Positions 18,222 through 29,329 are shown, counted from the first letter of the stretch. The stretch is DNA of 64,000 bases from an uncultured Akkermansia sp. (GCA_947601655.1 CANQGG010000006.1:1-64000); one strand, 5' to 3'. Numbers and translations: made by a program. Notes: a model not told the origin generated them from the letters alone.

Positions 18222-19594
18222 GACAGGACGCGAGCCCAGAGGACCTTCAGATACCGCCCTTCCGGGTAGGTAGACAAATATGGGTGATCCCAACCGGGAC
18301 CGCTTGTTTCGAGAATCTGCAAACGCCGCCCGAGACGCTGCGCGGTATGGATGATGAGTTGCTCAAAATCCGCCGCGGAGAGGAGCCCCGAGCAGGAACA
18401 CGTCACGAGCAGACCATCACGCCGCACGCATTGCATGCCTAGCGCATTCAGGTCCCGGTATTTTTTCAATCCCTCCTCGCGGGCTTCGCCATCGCGGCTC
18501 ATGACGAGCTTGGGAGGGTCCAGGAGGACGACGTCGAATTGCCTGCCGTTGCGGATCATCTGGCGTGCGTAGGTGAAGGCGTCGGCATGCACGAAATCGA
18601 TGCGCAATGGGCCGCGGCGGGAGTTGATGTTGGCATTGCGGCGGGCCATGGCGATGGCGTCTTCATCCAGATCCACCGCCGTCACCTCTCCTGCGCCGCC
18701 AAGGAGTTTCGCGTAGATGGAAAAGCCGCCGGTGTAGCAGCAGAGATCCAGCAGGCTCTTGCCGCGCACAAGCTGCGCGAGTTTGTAGCGATTTTCCCGC
18801 TGGTCGCAGAAGAAGCCGGTTTTATGCCCCCGCTCGAAATCCACTTCAAAATTCACGCCGTGCTCCAGGATACGCACACGCCGGACGGGTTCGCACGCCG
18901 GCGCCGTGGCGGGATCTATCCCCTCCATGCGCGCGATTTCCGGGTCCACCTGCACCACGTGGCGCTTCGTGCCGCATATCTCGTGCAGCAAAGGCAACCA
19001 TTTCCCGAGGCGCTGCCACACGCCCAGCACGCTCACCTCCACGCTCAGCACATCCCCATAGCGATCCACGATCAGCCCCCCGAGTTCATCCGAATCTCCA
19101 TGCACCAGCCTGCAGGCAGTGGTGTCTTCCGGCAGCCATTCCCGCCGACGCATCACGGCACGACGCAACGCGGAGAGCAGGTCCTCCTCGCTCAGCGGGG
19201 CGGCACCGTGGTGAAGCATGCGCAACGGCGTGCGGGAAGTCGGATTCCAAAAGCCGCTGCCGAAAAATTCTCCGTTCTTATCGTACACCTGCACGAGGCT
19301 CCCGGGGCGGGCATCCGGGCTCACGGCTCCCAGCATGCGCGGGTACACAGCGGGGTGGTAAGTGAAGTATCTGAGCTGCACCCAGGGCTTTTGCCAGGCG
19401 GCACTGCCGACAGGAGGAGATGACTTCTTTGAGCTATGCGCCGCTGCCGGCATGCGTTTCGGCACGGATCGTCGTTCTCCCTCTTTTTTGCCCGTCTGCA
19501 CGCGCGTATCATACCGCGAGGAAGGGGCGCTGTCAATCCCGCGCTTGCGGGTGGACACTGCGATTTTCACCGGGACGGAGCGCGGAAATTGCAC
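18218..19594 (-). CDS. Class I SAM-dependent rRNA methyltransferase (RlmI/PUA-like)
   Basis: VDRYGDVLSVEV, KTGFFCDQRENRYKLAQLVRGKSLLDLCCYTGGFS, VLLDPPKL motifs; overlaps downstream ORF (ATGA). True start may be internal. Confidence 0.85.
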   Translation of the reverse strand: MQFPRSVPVKIAVSTRKRGIDSAPSSRYDTRVQTGKKEGERRSVPKRMPAAAHSSKKSSPPVGSAAWQKPWVQLRYFTYHPAVYPRMLGAVSPDARPGSLVQVYDKNGEFFGSGFWNPTSRTPLRMLHHGAAPLSEEDLLSALRRAVMRRREWLPEDTTACRLVHGDSDELGGLIVDRYGDVLSVEVSVLGVWQRLGKWLPLLHEICGTKRHVVQVDPEIARMEGIDPATAPACEPVRRVRILEHGVNFEVDFERGHKTGFFCDQRENRYKLAQLVRGKSLLDLCCYTGGFSIYAKLLGGAGEVTAVDLDEDAIAMARRNANINSRRGPLRIDFVHADAFTYARQMIRNGRQFDVVLLDPPKLVMSRDGEAREEGLKKYRDLNALGMQCVRRDGLLVTCSCSGLLSAADFEQLIIHTAQRLGRRLQILETSGPGWDHPYLSTYPEGRYLKVLWARVLS

Positions 19595-19704
19595 GGCGGC
19601 ACGCGCCTCGAGAAGAGGGCGGGCGGGGCAGTTGCGAAGGATGAATCAAAAAAAGGTTGCAAAACAGGTGGAATCGCGCTACTCTATGCTCCATCTGACG
19701 CGAT

Positions 19705-21309
19705 ATGGATGAGAGTTCACCAGAATCATCTCTTGCTCTTGACCTGTCTCAGTTGACAGATTTTCGGTTTGGTCCGGATTGGGCTCGTAAGGATTTCAAC
19801 TCACCCGCGGGGTACGCCCGCTATGCCGACAAGGCGCCCCGGGGCGGACGTGCCGACTTTCGCAGAAACGGCGAGGGGCGGCGTCCGCGCGATGCACGCT
19901 CTTCTGACAGACCGCCGCGCCGCAACGCGGGAAAACCGGATGGGCGGCCTCCCCGCTATGCGAATGGAGCGAATCGTCCGCGCCGCGAACTCCCGCAGCC
20001 GGCGGAGGGGCTTCGCGTGGAGGTGCGCCCGGGCAATGCGGCTCTTTCCCTTTTTGCGACGGAGATTCAACGCAGCAAGCGCGTTCTCTCCCTGATGGAT
20101 CTTGCTCGCGTCGTCGTTTCGAAGCGCGATCGTTTCGACATCGTTTTCATGACGCAGGAGAACGGACCGATCATGTACCACTCTGCAAAGGAGGACGGCT
20201 CCTGCTGGCTCTCCCGGGAGGAAGCTCTCGCTTACCTGCCGCATGCACCGTGGTTCAGCGAATTCTATTCGGTGGATGAGGTGCAGGTGGAACCGCCCAA
20301 AGGCTCCTTCACCGGCATTGCGGTCTGCTCCCTCGGCGGGGAGGTGGTCGGCCCGGTGAACTGGCATGGCTACCAGCCGACCCTCGCAGCCCTGTACAAA
20401 TCCAAGTATTCCTCCATGCCCCTTCGCGATTTCCGCGCGTCCATCAAGGTGGACAAGGATGAAGAAACCGTGCAGAAATGGCTGAGCTCTGCCTCTACGC
20501 AGAAGGTGTGGCACCCGACCCGCGAACCGGCGGAGCAGGAGCCGCGCACCACTTTTTCCTCGATGCACGAGGTGCAGGAGGACTTCATGAAGCACCATTT
20601 CGCGGAGGTGTTTAAGGAGGAAGATAAGGTTTTCATCAATGCCTCCACGCCGGCGAAGAAGCTTTCCCCAGGTCTGGCCGCATACGTCTCCATCCTTTCC
20701 GGGAAGTATCTGCGCTCTCCCCAGATTCTCATCCCCAACCTCTGCCATGGTCTGGCGCGCCACCGCATGCCCATCTTCAAATGGAAGGGGCACCACTACA
20801 CAGGACCGAGCCGACTGCGCGCTGTGCCGGCGGATACGGCGCTGGCAGATCGCATGGCGGCTATCGTGAAATGGGCTGCCGAGAATCCCGGCAAGAAGAC
20901 GGACGTCATGCTCGCAGAGCTCACCGGCGTGCGCGCCGGCGGGGACGAGGAGAGCAAGAAGGCGGCGCAGGAAGCGTACGATCCCTACACCGCCGATATG
21001 ATCTGGCTCATGGAGCAGGGGTTCATCATCGTGACCAGCGATAATTCGGTCTGGCTGCCGAAGACCCCGCTCGCTCAGCAGGCGCCGGCAGCGGAAGAAA
21101 AGGACTCTCCCCAGACGGAGGAGGATGCTTCTTCCCATGAGGAGGTTTCCTCATCACCCGCAGAAACGGAGAAAGAGAAGCAGGAAGAGCCTGCGCCGAC
21201 CCAGGAGCAGCCGGCAGCGGAGGAAGCAGCCCGCCCCGGGGAGACGACGCAGGAGAGCCCTGCGGAGGAGAGCGGGAGCAGCGACGGTGAAGAGGCTGCT
21301 CTCTCCTGA
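19705..21309 (+). CDS. Conserved-looking hypothetical protein with R/G/P-rich N-terminus and acidic low-complexity tail
   Basis: 534-aa ORF with consistent codon usage; RADFRRNGEGRRPRDARSSDRPPRRNAGKPDGRPPRY segment; C-terminal E/A/P-rich tail. Confidence 0.7.
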   Translation: MDESSPESSLALDLSQLTDFRFGPDWARKDFNSPAGYARYADKAPRGGRADFRRNGEGRRPRDARSSDRPPRRNAGKPDGRPPRYANGANRPRRELPQPAEGLRVEVRPGNAALSLFATEIQRSKRVLSLMDLARVVVSKRDRFDIVFMTQENGPIMYHSAKEDGSCWLSREEALAYLPHAPWFSEFYSVDEVQVEPPKGSFTGIAVCSLGGEVVGPVNWHGYQPTLAALYKSKYSSMPLRDFRASIKVDKDEETVQKWLSSASTQKVWHPTREPAEQEPRTTFSSMHEVQEDFMKHHFAEVFKEEDKVFINASTPAKKLSPGLAAYVSILSGKYLRSPQILIPNLCHGLARHRMPIFKWKGHHYTGPSRLRAVPADTALADRMAAIVKWAAENPGKKTDVMLAELTGVRAGGDEESKKAAQEAYDPYTADMIWLMEQGFIIVTSDNSVWLPKTPLAQQAPAAEEKDSPQTEEDASSHEEVSSSPAETEKEKQEEPAPTQEQPAAEEAARPGETTQESPAEESGSSDGEEAALS

Positions 21310-21397
21310 AATTCTCCGGTTTTTTGCGACTTCGACGCACTTTAGACTTGCAAGCCGCGCTGAGATATGGTGCAATAGCGCTCGCAGTTCTATTCAT

Positions 21398-21479
21398 GCG
21401 CACGTGGCGGAATTGGTAGACGCGCTAGTTTCAGGTTCTAGTGGGTAACTCCGTGGAGGTTCGAGTCCTCTCGTGCGTA
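21398..21479 (+). tRNA. tRNA-Leu (anticodon CAG)
   Basis: Acceptor GCGCACG/CGTGCGT, D-arm GGAATTGGTAGACGCGC, anticodon loop TTCAGGT, long variable arm, GGTTCGAGTCC T-arm; CCA not encoded. One mismatch at the base of the anticodon stem. Confidence 0.93.
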
Positions 21480-21496
21480 GCGGCAAGACTGCCCTG

Positions 21497-21525
21497 AGGC
21501 TTGCGGTGGACCGCAAGCCTTTTTT
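21497..21525 (+). terminator. Rho-independent terminator downstream of tRNA-Leu
   Basis: AGGCTTGCGGT-GG-ACCGCAAGCCT followed by a T-run. Confidence 0.85.
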
Positions 21526-21586
21526 CATGCCCGGGTCTTTCGTATTTCTACTTGTGGAGGTGTGTCCGGTGTGGTAGGATGAGGGC

Positions 21587-23239
21587 ATGGCAACACCACC
21601 ACCATTTGTGTATCAGGAAATGTTCCCCATGGGGGAAGATACGACAAAATACCGTTTGCTCACGAAGGATTACGTGAACGTGAGTGAATTTGAAGGGCAT
21701 CCGATCCTCAAGGTGGAGGCGGAGGGCTTGCGGCTGCTGGCGGAGACCGCGTGGCATGACGTGGCGTTCTACCTGCGTCCGGAGCATCTCCGGATGGTGC
21801 AGGGGATATTGAGCGACCCGGAGGCGTCGGAGAACGACAAGAGCGTGGCGCTGACGATGCTGAGGAATGCGGAGGTGGCGGCGCTGGGCGTGTTACCGCT
21901 TTGCCAGGACACGGGAACGGCCATTTGCGTAGGCAAGAAAGGACAGCAGGTGTGGACCGGTGTGGATGACGCCGAGTGGATCTCCCGCGGCGCCTACGAT
22001 TGCTACACAAAGAACAACTTGCGGTATTCGCAGAATGTGGCGTTGGATATGTACCGCGAGGTGAATACCGGCACCAACCTGCCCGCCCAAGTGGACCTCT
22101 TTGCCACCTCTCACGGCATGGAGTACGAGTTTCTTTTCATCGCGAAGGGGGGAGGCTCTGCTAACAAGACGTATCTTTATCAGGAGACGAAGGCCTTGCT
22201 CAACCCGACCTCGCTCAAGAAGTTCATGGTGGAGAAGATGAGCACGCTCGGCACAGCCGCCTGTCCCCCCTACCACGTCGCGTTTGTCGTGGGCGGCACA
22301 AGCGCGGAACTCTGTCTCAAGACCGTAAAACTCGCCTCGACCAAATACTACGACAGCCTGCCCACGAGCGGCAACGAGCATGGGCGCGCCTTCCGCGATC
22401 TGGAGCTCGAAGCCGAGCTGCGCAAGGAAGCGGAGAAGCTGGGACTGGGAGCGCAATTCGGCGGCAAGTGGTTTGCGCTGGACGTGCGTGTGGTGCGCTT
22501 GCCGCGGCATGGGGCGAGCTGTCCGGTGGCACTGGGGGTCTCCTGCTCGGCGGATCGCAATGTGAAGGCGAAAATTACCCCGGAGGGCATCTTTATTGAG
22601 CAGCTGGAGAATGATCCCGGCAAGTACATTCCCGCCGAGCTGCGCGAGACCAGGAGCGCCGGCGTGCCCATCAACCTCGACCGCCCGATGAAGGAAGTGC
22701 TCGCGGAGCTCTCTCAATACCCCGTCAAGACGCGGCTTTCCCTCACCGGCACCATCATCGTGGGACGAGACATTGCGCACGCCAAGCTCAAGGAGCGTCT
22801 GGACGCCGGACAAGACTTGCCGGATTACATCAAGAATCACCCCATTTACTATGCCGGTCCCGCCAAGACGCCTGAAGGCTGTCCCTCCGGCTCCTTCGGA
22901 CCCACTACGGCGGGGCGCATGGACTCCTATGTGAACCTTTTCCAGAGCCACGGCGGCAGCCTCATCATGATTGCCAAGGGCAACCGCTCTCAAGCTGTCA
23001 CGGACTCCTGTCAGAAGCACGGCGGCTTCTATCTCGGCTCTATCGGCGGGGTGGCGGCGGACCTGGCGAAAAATTGCATCACCTCCATTGAGTGCCTGGA
23101 GTACCCCGAGCTCGGCATGGAAGCTATCTGGAAGATCACGGTGAAGGACTTCCCTGCCTACATCCTCGTGGACGACAAGGGTCACGATTTCTTCGCGGAT
23201 ATCCGCGCCGGCTGGGCTTGCCCGGGATGTGCGCACTAA
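21587..23239 (+). CDS. Fumarate hydratase, class I (iron-sulfur)
   Basis: 550 aa; [58 protein letters not shown] motifs. Confidence 0.93.
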   Translation: MATPPPFVYQEMFPMGEDTTKYRLLTKDYVNVSEFEGHPILKVEAEGLRLLAETAWHDVAFYLRPEHLRMVQGILSDPEASENDKSVALTMLRNAEVAALGVLPLCQDTGTAICVGKKGQQVWTGVDDAEWISRGAYDCYTKNNLRYSQNVALDMYREVNTGTNLPAQVDLFATSHGMEYEFLFIAKGGGSANKTYLYQETKALLNPTSLKKFMVEKMSTLGTAACPPYHVAFVVGGTSAELCLKTVKLASTKYYDSLPTSGNEHGRAFRDLELEAELRKEAEKLGLGAQFGGKWFALDVRVVRLPRHGASCPVALGVSCSADRNVKAKITPEGIFIEQLENDPGKYIPAELRETRSAGVPINLDRPMKEVLAELSQYPVKTRLSLTGTIIVGRDIAHAKLKERLDAGQDLPDYIKNHPIYYAGPAKTPEGCPSGSFGPTTAGRMDSYVNLFQSHGGSLIMIAKGNRSQAVTDSCQKHGGFYLGSIGGVAADLAKNCITSIECLEYPELGMEAIWKITVKDFPAYILVDDKGHDFFADIRAGWACPGCAH

Positions 23240-23269
23240 ACTCCACTCGGATTTCGCCTCCCCACGACG

Positions 23270-24130
23270 ATGAGCGACAAACTAAAGACTTTTCTCAAGC
23301 GTCTCTTCTCCACCATCATCGGTCTCGTTGTGGTGGCGGCGGCGTTGGGCGGGACGTACTATTTTGAAAACACATGGTACTGCGCGGCGCTCATCTGCGT
23401 GCTCTGCAACCTGGCCGCCGTCGAATGGTTCCTGATGTTGCGGGAGAAGAAAACAGAGTGCAATCGCTGGCTCATCCTCATCGGTGGTTTGGTGTACCCA
23501 TGGCTCCCGGCTTGTAGGCTCATCAGCGGGATTACCGGTCTCGTCCTTTTTATCCTCACCGCTTTCATCTGCGAGCTGTTTCGCATGGATTACGGGAAGC
23601 AGAGCGCTGAGGCGGCTCTCCGCAGCGTCGGCACCACTGTCCTCGCCTTTGTCTATCCGGGCTGGTTCTTTGCCTTCGCTCTCTGGTACATGGATCCGCA
23701 GCTCAGCTTGCCCATCCTTGTGATCCTTATTGTCTTCACCAAACTCAGCGATATCTGGGCCTACCTCTGCGGAGTTCTCGTTGGGCGCCGTTTTATCTCG
23801 CGTCCCTTCAGCCCCGCCGTCTCTCCCAAGAAATCGTGGGAGGGGATCATCGGCTCCTTCATTCTCACCGTCCTCTGCGGAATGGCGAGCCTCTGGTATA
23901 TTGAGTCGAAATTCCCCGCAGTGGATGCCCTTCCCACGGTGGATGCCGTCTGGCTTTTCGCCGGTATTTTTGTCCTGGCCGTGGCGGGGGATCTCGCCGG
24001 TTCGCTCGTTAAGCGGGGTATTGGCGTGAAGGACAGCGGCCACCTCCTCCCCGGCATCGGCGGTATCATCGACCTCATCGACTCCCCCGCCTTCACCCTC
24101 GCGTTTGTCACGCCCTTTTTGCTCTTTTGA
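23270..24130 (+). CDS. cdsA: Phosphatidate cytidylyltransferase
   Basis: 286 aa polytopic; C-terminal signature GDLAGSLVKRGIGVKDSGHLLPGIGGIIDLIDS. Confidence 0.93.
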   Translation: MSDKLKTFLKRLFSTIIGLVVVAAALGGTYYFENTWYCAALICVLCNLAAVEWFLMLREKKTECNRWLILIGGLVYPWLPACRLISGITGLVLFILTAFICELFRMDYGKQSAEAALRSVGTTVLAFVYPGWFFAFALWYMDPQLSLPILVILIVFTKLSDIWAYLCGVLVGRRFISRPFSPAVSPKKSWEGIIGSFILTVLCGMASLWYIESKFPAVDALPTVDAVWLFAGIFVLAVAGDLAGSLVKRGIGVKDSGHLLPGIGGIIDLIDSPAFTLAFVTPFLLF

Positions 24131-24191
24131 TGCTCGCACGTCATTTCCTCCAGGGAGGAGGAAAGTAGCTTTTTCCGGTGAGTTCGATGAA

Positions 24192-26741
24192 TCAGCGGAA
24201 GATGGGAGTTCGCAACAGGAGGAATGAACGCGGCTCGCTGGAAAGAGAGCGGGCGTGCTTTTTCAGATCCTCTACGCTGCGGAGGATGACGCCGGAGCCG
24301 CTTTCCTCGAAGTGCTCAGCCGTTTCCCGCGGTACGGGCTGCACGACACCCGTCGTGAGAGAATAGGTTGCGAAACGATCGCCTTTCAAGCCGAGTACTG
24401 GGAGAATTTCCGTCGGTTCAATGCGCACCTTGCCAAAACGGGCCAGCAATTCCGCATAAGAGCGCGGCATGACGGTGGAGCTTCCGGCGCCGGTATAACC
24501 CGGATGATCCATGTAGTTGAGGGAGCCGAAGCCCTGCAGCACGGTGACCAATCGCGAATCGCGGCAAGCCTGCAGGAGTTCTTCAACCTGGCGGGCGTTG
24601 CCGGGATCGAGCGACTGCTGCTGACGTTTATCGGCATCTTCAGTGGAAGCCAGACGCTTTTCCCAGTCACGCAGGATGAAAGCGATTTCCGGGCTGTACT
24701 TTTCCTTGTCTTTCAGATAATTGCTGATGCGTGCGCGCCGACCGTATATATCCATCGCCACACCGAATATGGCACGGGCATCCTGCACGATCCGAGGGGG
24801 GATGCCGGAGGAATCCTTCTCCAGCGCCTTAAGCACGGCGTACAGCGACATGTCCGTGCGGCAGATTCTCGGTTTTTTGCGAGCGAATGTGCGGCAGAGG
24901 TGGCGAGAGAGAGCAATGGCTTCCCGTTTTACCTGAGCCCTTGTGCGGAGAAGCGGCGGCGCCTGCCCGTCTTTTTCAAGCCGGAGCAACTGTTTTTCGA
25001 CTTCTTCGCTCGGCGGATCGTTTGAGGTCTGCACTTCGATAAAAATTCCCTGCAAATGCGCGAGGTGCAGCAGCTTATCATCTGTCTCACCAACCTCGAG
25101 CCACCGACTGAGAAAGGTGTATTCCTGCAGATTCGGCACCATTTGCCGCATGGTTCTGCGAATCTGAGCGGCAGCGGAAGGTCCGATCACCCAGAGCGCG
25201 CGGCGAGCCAGAGCATCGTGAAAGAGGAAGCTCAGTGGAGCAGGGCAGCTCAACTTGTTGATTTTGTCAATCTCTTCCGAGATCATTCCGGGTGTCAGCG
25301 ACTCCCAGCTCCCCTTGTGCTTGAACCAATCTGTGAGAGAGGGCTCATTCGTGGAAACATCGTCGGCAAGAAGGCGCAGCATGGCGCGCCCGGCAGGCAA
25401 TGCACGGTCGATGTCCGAAGAGCGCTTTTTCAGCAGTTCACGAGCTTCCTCAGCGCCATGCGGATCCGGCTCATCGCTGCGAGAGCAGAGGAAAAAAGCG
25501 AGGCGGGCACACCAGGCAGCGATGGCGGGTTCATCGCTTTCTCGAGCGATCCGCAGCAGTAGTTGTTCCGCCTCCTTTGTCCCCCCAGTATCCAAGCGGG
25601 CAATGGCTTCCTGCAGAGTCTGCATCTCCGGACTCACCAGGCTGACCTTTTCCACAGGAACCGGAGCGACCCCGCGAAATATATTGAGTTTCGCCGGGCT
25701 GATCAGGAGCGCCAGAATGCCGCCGAGCAACAGAGAAATAAAAATGGCCGCTGCGCCGCGTACCAGGCGTTTCCAACGCAGGGAGACGCCCATGCGTGCC
25801 TCGTGTTCTCGTTTTTCAAGTTCACTGCGGACGTCGTCAAGCTCTTCGATAAGCTCGCCGTAATCAGCAGGTCGCTTGTGCGGAGAGAAGGCCGTCATGT
25901 GGTCCACCAGGTCGCTGAGGACACCGGGAGCATCCGGCTGTTTCTCAGCAAAGGAGGACCTGTTGCGCTTCAACTCCAGCAACTGGTTCACGGATTCCAC
26001 GGGTTCTGCAAACTGTCCGACCCCGGTAAGCAAGAAGTCCAGGGTAATGCCCAGAGCGTAGATGTCGGCACGCGCGTCTTCCTGTTCCCGATTGAGCGTT
26101 TCCGGTGCGGCGTAGTAGGGCGTCGCCCAGATAACCTCCTCCGTGTCTCCCTGTTTCTCGGCCAGGGCGAGACCGAAATCGATGACCTTTGCCTTACCGG
26201 GACGGGTGAGCAGAATGTTGCCGGGTTTCATGTCGCGGTGCAGCAACCCGGCTTTTTGCGCTGCGTCCAGCCCGCTAGCCACCTGTCGCACGATGCGTAC
26301 AGCCTCCAATGGCTTGAGAGGACCATGCTTGGCGACGCGGTGCTCCAAATTTTCACCTTCCACCAATTCCATCGCGATGTAGAACTGATCATAGGCGCGC
26401 CCAGCAGAATAGACGGCGGTGACGTTTTCATGCCGCACCCGAGCCATCATGGCACTCTCCTTTTCAAAGCGCTCGATGCGATCCCGGTCGTCCCGGAAGC
26501 GGTCGTTGAGCACTTTCAGCGCAAGTGGGCGCCGCAAGGAGACATCCAGCGCGCGGTACACCACACTCATGCCGCCGATACCCAGAACCCCCTCCAGGCG
26601 AAACCCACCGAGCTGTGCGTGCACTCGATCGACGAGATTGCACTGCGGACAGGAAACCTCGGCGTACAAGCCGAGGCTTGCAATATCCACCTGTGCGCCG
26701 CAACGCGGGCATGTCCAGATTTCGCTGCCCTTTTTGGCCAT
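24192..26741 (-). CDS. Hanks-type serine/threonine protein kinase with N-terminal zinc ribbon
   Basis: 849 aa; CPRCGAQVDI...CPQCNLVD ribbon; GIGGMSVVYRALD, LHRDMKPGNILL, IDFGLA, APETL motifs; TM after kinase domain. Confidence 0.9.
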   Translation of the reverse strand: MAKKGSEIWTCPRCGAQVDIASLGLYAEVSCPQCNLVDRVHAQLGGFRLEGVLGIGGMSVVYRALDVSLRRPLALKVLNDRFRDDRDRIERFEKESAMMARVRHENVTAVYSAGRAYDQFYIAMELVEGENLEHRVAKHGPLKPLEAVRIVRQVASGLDAAQKAGLLHRDMKPGNILLTRPGKAKVIDFGLALAEKQGDTEEVIWATPYYAAPETLNREQEDARADIYALGITLDFLLTGVGQFAEPVESVNQLLELKRNRSSFAEKQPDAPGVLSDLVDHMTAFSPHKRPADYGELIEELDDVRSELEKREHEARMGVSLRWKRLVRGAAAIFISLLLGGILALLISPAKLNIFRGVAPVPVEKVSLVSPEMQTLQEAIARLDTGGTKEAEQLLLRIARESDEPAIAAWCARLAFFLCSRSDEPDPHGAEEARELLKKRSSDIDRALPAGRAMLRLLADDVSTNEPSLTDWFKHKGSWESLTPGMISEEIDKINKLSCPAPLSFLFHDALARRALWVIGPSAAAQIRRTMRQMVPNLQEYTFLSRWLEVGETDDKLLHLAHLQGIFIEVQTSNDPPSEEVEKQLLRLEKDGQAPPLLRTRAQVKREAIALSRHLCRTFARKKPRICRTDMSLYAVLKALEKDSSGIPPRIVQDARAIFGVAMDIYGRRARISNYLKDKEKYSPEIAFILRDWEKRLASTEDADKRQQQSLDPGNARQVEELLQACRDSRLVTVLQGFGSLNYMDHPGYTGAGSSTVMPRSYAELLARFGKVRIEPTEILPVLGLKGDRFATYSLTTGVVQPVPRETAEHFEESGSGVILRSVEDLKKHARSLSSEPRSFLLLRTPIFR

Positions 26742-26771
26742 GCGCGGCGGGTATTGGGTAAACTTGACGGA

Positions 26772-28172
26772 TTACTTGACGATTCTGGGCAGAGAGGCTG
26801 CCGCCACGGCTTGTCCATGGCGTTTCGTGCGCTCGTCCGGGACGCAGAGGTTGATGCTCAGCTCGGGGAACTCACCGTGCAGCACCTCTGTCGCTTTGTC
26901 GATAATAATCTGCCCTCCTTCACCGGTGGCCACGCGTCCCAGGAAAAGGAGGTTCTTCACATCGTAAAAGCGGGCGAAGTACGCCACAGAATAACCGAAC
27001 TCAACACCGATGGTTTCGTAGATTTTGCGGGCCCGTTCATCGCCTTCCGCCATGGCGGCCTGCACTTTTTTGAGCTGTTCCGGGAAGGGCATGTCGCCGA
27101 AGTCGAATCCCGCGCGCGGGGCGAGGCGGGCCACGGCCTGCTGGGAGAAGTACATGGCGCCTACGCCTTTGTCCTTTGACCACTCATCTACTCCGCCGTC
27201 TTCCTGATAGTCCACCGGCACGAAGGCGAGCTCATTGAGCCAGGGCATGATGTGCCCCTCGGGATCCACATAGCCGGAAGCGAGGGAGGTGCCCATGGCA
27301 ATGCCCAGCACAGAATCATCATTCATCCCCATGGCTCCGGCAAGGGCTGTTACTTCCCCATCGTTCACGACCTCAAAGGGCACATCTCTGCCCATGCGTT
27401 CGCTCCACCGCTGCTGCAATGTGTGGAACATCGGACGGATGACGCGCCGAAAATCCTCCGGATCAATTCCACGGAAGAGGGATGCCACACGGGGCTCGTT
27501 ATTCACGTACACGCCTGCAGCGGATCCGCCGATAGCGTCCACATGAGGGAGGTGTTTGGCGACGCGTAGCAGGGAATCATCCACGCCCTCCAGGTGGTAA
27601 TTCGGATCCTTCTCATGGTAGGGGTTCCAAACGACTTCTTCGGAATAGACCACCTCACCATTGACGACTGCAGCGGCCTTGCGATCTGAGCCGCCGAGGT
27701 CGAAGCCGATGCGGCAGCCATCCAGATTGCGACCCAGCGAGATCGAATTGATGTGCTCTGCCGGCAGGTCAGCCGCACTCGCCACCTTCACCACCTCGAT
27801 GGGCTTGTCGTAGATCAGCCTGCCGATAAAGTCCCAGTCAAACTCCCTTGCACCGCCTTTGCAGTAAGTTGACGCCAGCATATCCGCCACTTTGTCATCT
27901 CCTGCCACCATGATGGTGCAGCCACCCTTCATCCAGAGCAAAAATTTTACAATACGCTCCACGTACCGGTTGTTCAGCGCTTCATTTTCCGGACCCTCAG
28001 GCAGAAGCTGTCCCTTCCAGCGAAAGCATGCGCCATCCTGTCGTGTGAGAGCCAACTCAATTATGTGGCTTCCGGGAGTTGCTGCTACCTTTTCCTCAAA
28101 GGCTTTGTTCCATAATACCGGCGCAACGAAGTCCGGATCCAGCTCAGGTGTGTATTTCGCTTGTGTCTTCAT
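26772..28172 (-). CDS. ROK-family sugar kinase-like protein
   Basis: RIGFDLGGSDRKAAAVVNGEVVYSEE and GSAAGVYVNNEPR motifs; start placed at MKTQAKY (28172). Confidence 0.7.
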   Translation of the reverse strand: MKTQAKYTPELDPDFVAPVLWNKAFEEKVAATPGSHIIELALTRQDGACFRWKGQLLPEGPENEALNNRYVERIVKFLLWMKGGCTIMVAGDDKVADMLASTYCKGGAREFDWDFIGRLIYDKPIEVVKVASAADLPAEHINSISLGRNLDGCRIGFDLGGSDRKAAAVVNGEVVYSEEVVWNPYHEKDPNYHLEGVDDSLLRVAKHLPHVDAIGGSAAGVYVNNEPRVASLFRGIDPEDFRRVIRPMFHTLQQRWSERMGRDVPFEVVNDGEVTALAGAMGMNDDSVLGIAMGTSLASGYVDPEGHIMPWLNELAFVPVDYQEDGGVDEWSKDKGVGAMYFSQQAVARLAPRAGFDFGDMPFPEQLKKVQAAMAEGDERARKIYETIGVEFGYSVAYFARFYDVKNLLFLGRVATGEGGQIIIDKATEVLHGEFPELSINLCVPDERTKRHGQAVAAASLPRIVK

Positions 28173-28244
28173 GAGATTTCGATGCTTCTTATAGCATTTT
28201 CCCCTTTCCATGACCAGAAAAAAACGAAGAAAACATCATCGGGG

Positions 28245-28679
28245 CTATTGGGAGTCATCCGTCTTTGCGTTTGTCTGGATTCTCAAGGGTATCTGCTCAA
28301 CCTGCAGACCCGCTTCATCCAACGTGTCGAGCACCTGCAACAGAGCCCCGAGGGAGGCTTCATCCGCCGCAGCGACCTGGAGCCGCGATTGAGGCGCGCG
28401 GTCCAGCAGCTCGCGAAGGGCGGGGAACAGTTCGTCGGATGAAATTTTTTTACCACCGAGGGCGAGGGCGCCGTTCGAAGAGACTTCGAGCAGCACCTGA
28501 GTATTGTCTCCCTTTTCGCCGGCGAGGTGTTGCGTACGCGGCAGAGCGACGTCCAGCACACTCACCTGGCGCTTGAATTCGGTGTGTACGATGAAGAAGA
28601 TGAGCAGGATGGTGAGGATATCCAGCATCGGAACGATGGGGATGCCCGGTGTTCCCGCAGCTTTGCGGTAGATATTCAT
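28245..28679 (-). CDS. ExbD/TolR-family biopolymer transport protein
   Basis: 144 aa; IPIVPMLDILTILLIFFIVHTEFKRQVSVLDVALPR typical ExbD/TolR TM segment. Confidence 0.88.
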   Translation of the reverse strand: MNIYRKAAGTPGIPIVPMLDILTILLIFFIVHTEFKRQVSVLDVALPRTQHLAGEKGDNTQVLLEVSSNGALALGGKKISSDELFPALRELLDRAPQSRLQVAAADEASLGALLQVLDTLDEAGLQVEQIPLRIQTNAKTDDSQ

Positions 28680-28705
28680 GGAGAATGTATGGATGAGGGA
28701 AGAAG

Positions 28706-29308
28706 TTATTTGCCCGGGGAGGAAAGCAAATCGGTGAAGAAACGATCGATACGGGCGGCGCGGCGCTCCAATCCCCTCTCGAAGCAGGTGAGTGCGATGA
28801 TGCCCGGCACTGCGATCGCCAATCCGAATATCGTGGTGTACAGGGCGGTGGATATTCCCATGGCGATTCCCGGTTCTGCGCCGGATCCACCGAACACTCC
28901 GAAGATTTCCACAAGACCCCAGGCGGTGCCGAGGATGCCGAGCATGGGTGCAATGTTGGTGATGACGCTGATGGTGGCCATGCCGACGCGTTGGGAATCG
29001 ATGAGCAGGCGCAGACGGGATTCCATCTGCTCTTTGATGTGCGGTTCACCGCGGCGCTGGAGCACGAAGAGCACTTCCTGCGCGAGGGGCGAACTGTTCC
29101 GCAGACAGCAGTCGCTGAGAGCCGGCGCGGGATCTATGTCGTTTTCGCGAGCCATTGACATGGCGCTCTGTAGTTTACCCAGGAAGCGGCCATCGCCCGT
29201 GAAAAGCAGGTGGTAGATGATGGCGGCTACGAGGATGAGCGAGCAGGCCAGAAGGGGGTATCCGAACGGCTGGCAGGCATCGAAGAATCGGAGGATAGTT
29301 TCTGTCAT
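28706..29308 (-). CDS. MotA/TolQ/ExbB-family proton channel protein
   Basis: 200 aa; ISVITNIAPMLGILGTAWGLVEIFGV...GISTALYTTIFGLAIAVPGIIA. Confidence 0.9.
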   Translation of the reverse strand: MTETILRFFDACQPFGYPLLACSLILVAAIIYHLLFTGDGRFLGKLQSAMSMARENDIDPAPALSDCCLRNSSPLAQEVLFVLQRRGEPHIKEQMESRLRLLIDSQRVGMATISVITNIAPMLGILGTAWGLVEIFGVFGGSGAEPGIAMGISTALYTTIFGLAIAVPGIIALTCFERGLERRAARIDRFFTDLLSSPGK

Positions 29309-29329
29309 GGTGGATAATGGGGTTGTGTG

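Noticed and set aside
16851-18269. 472-aa plus-strand ORF opposite the Kef-type antiporter
   Set aside because: Antisense to a recognisable gene; E/H/R-rich translation without domain character.
21893-23236. 447-aa minus-strand ORF opposite fumarase
   Set aside because: Antisense artefact over a clearly identified enzyme.
25563-27179. 538-aa plus-strand ORF across the kinase/ROK genes
   Set aside because: Antisense to two recognisable genes and spans their intergenic gap; no recognisable domain.
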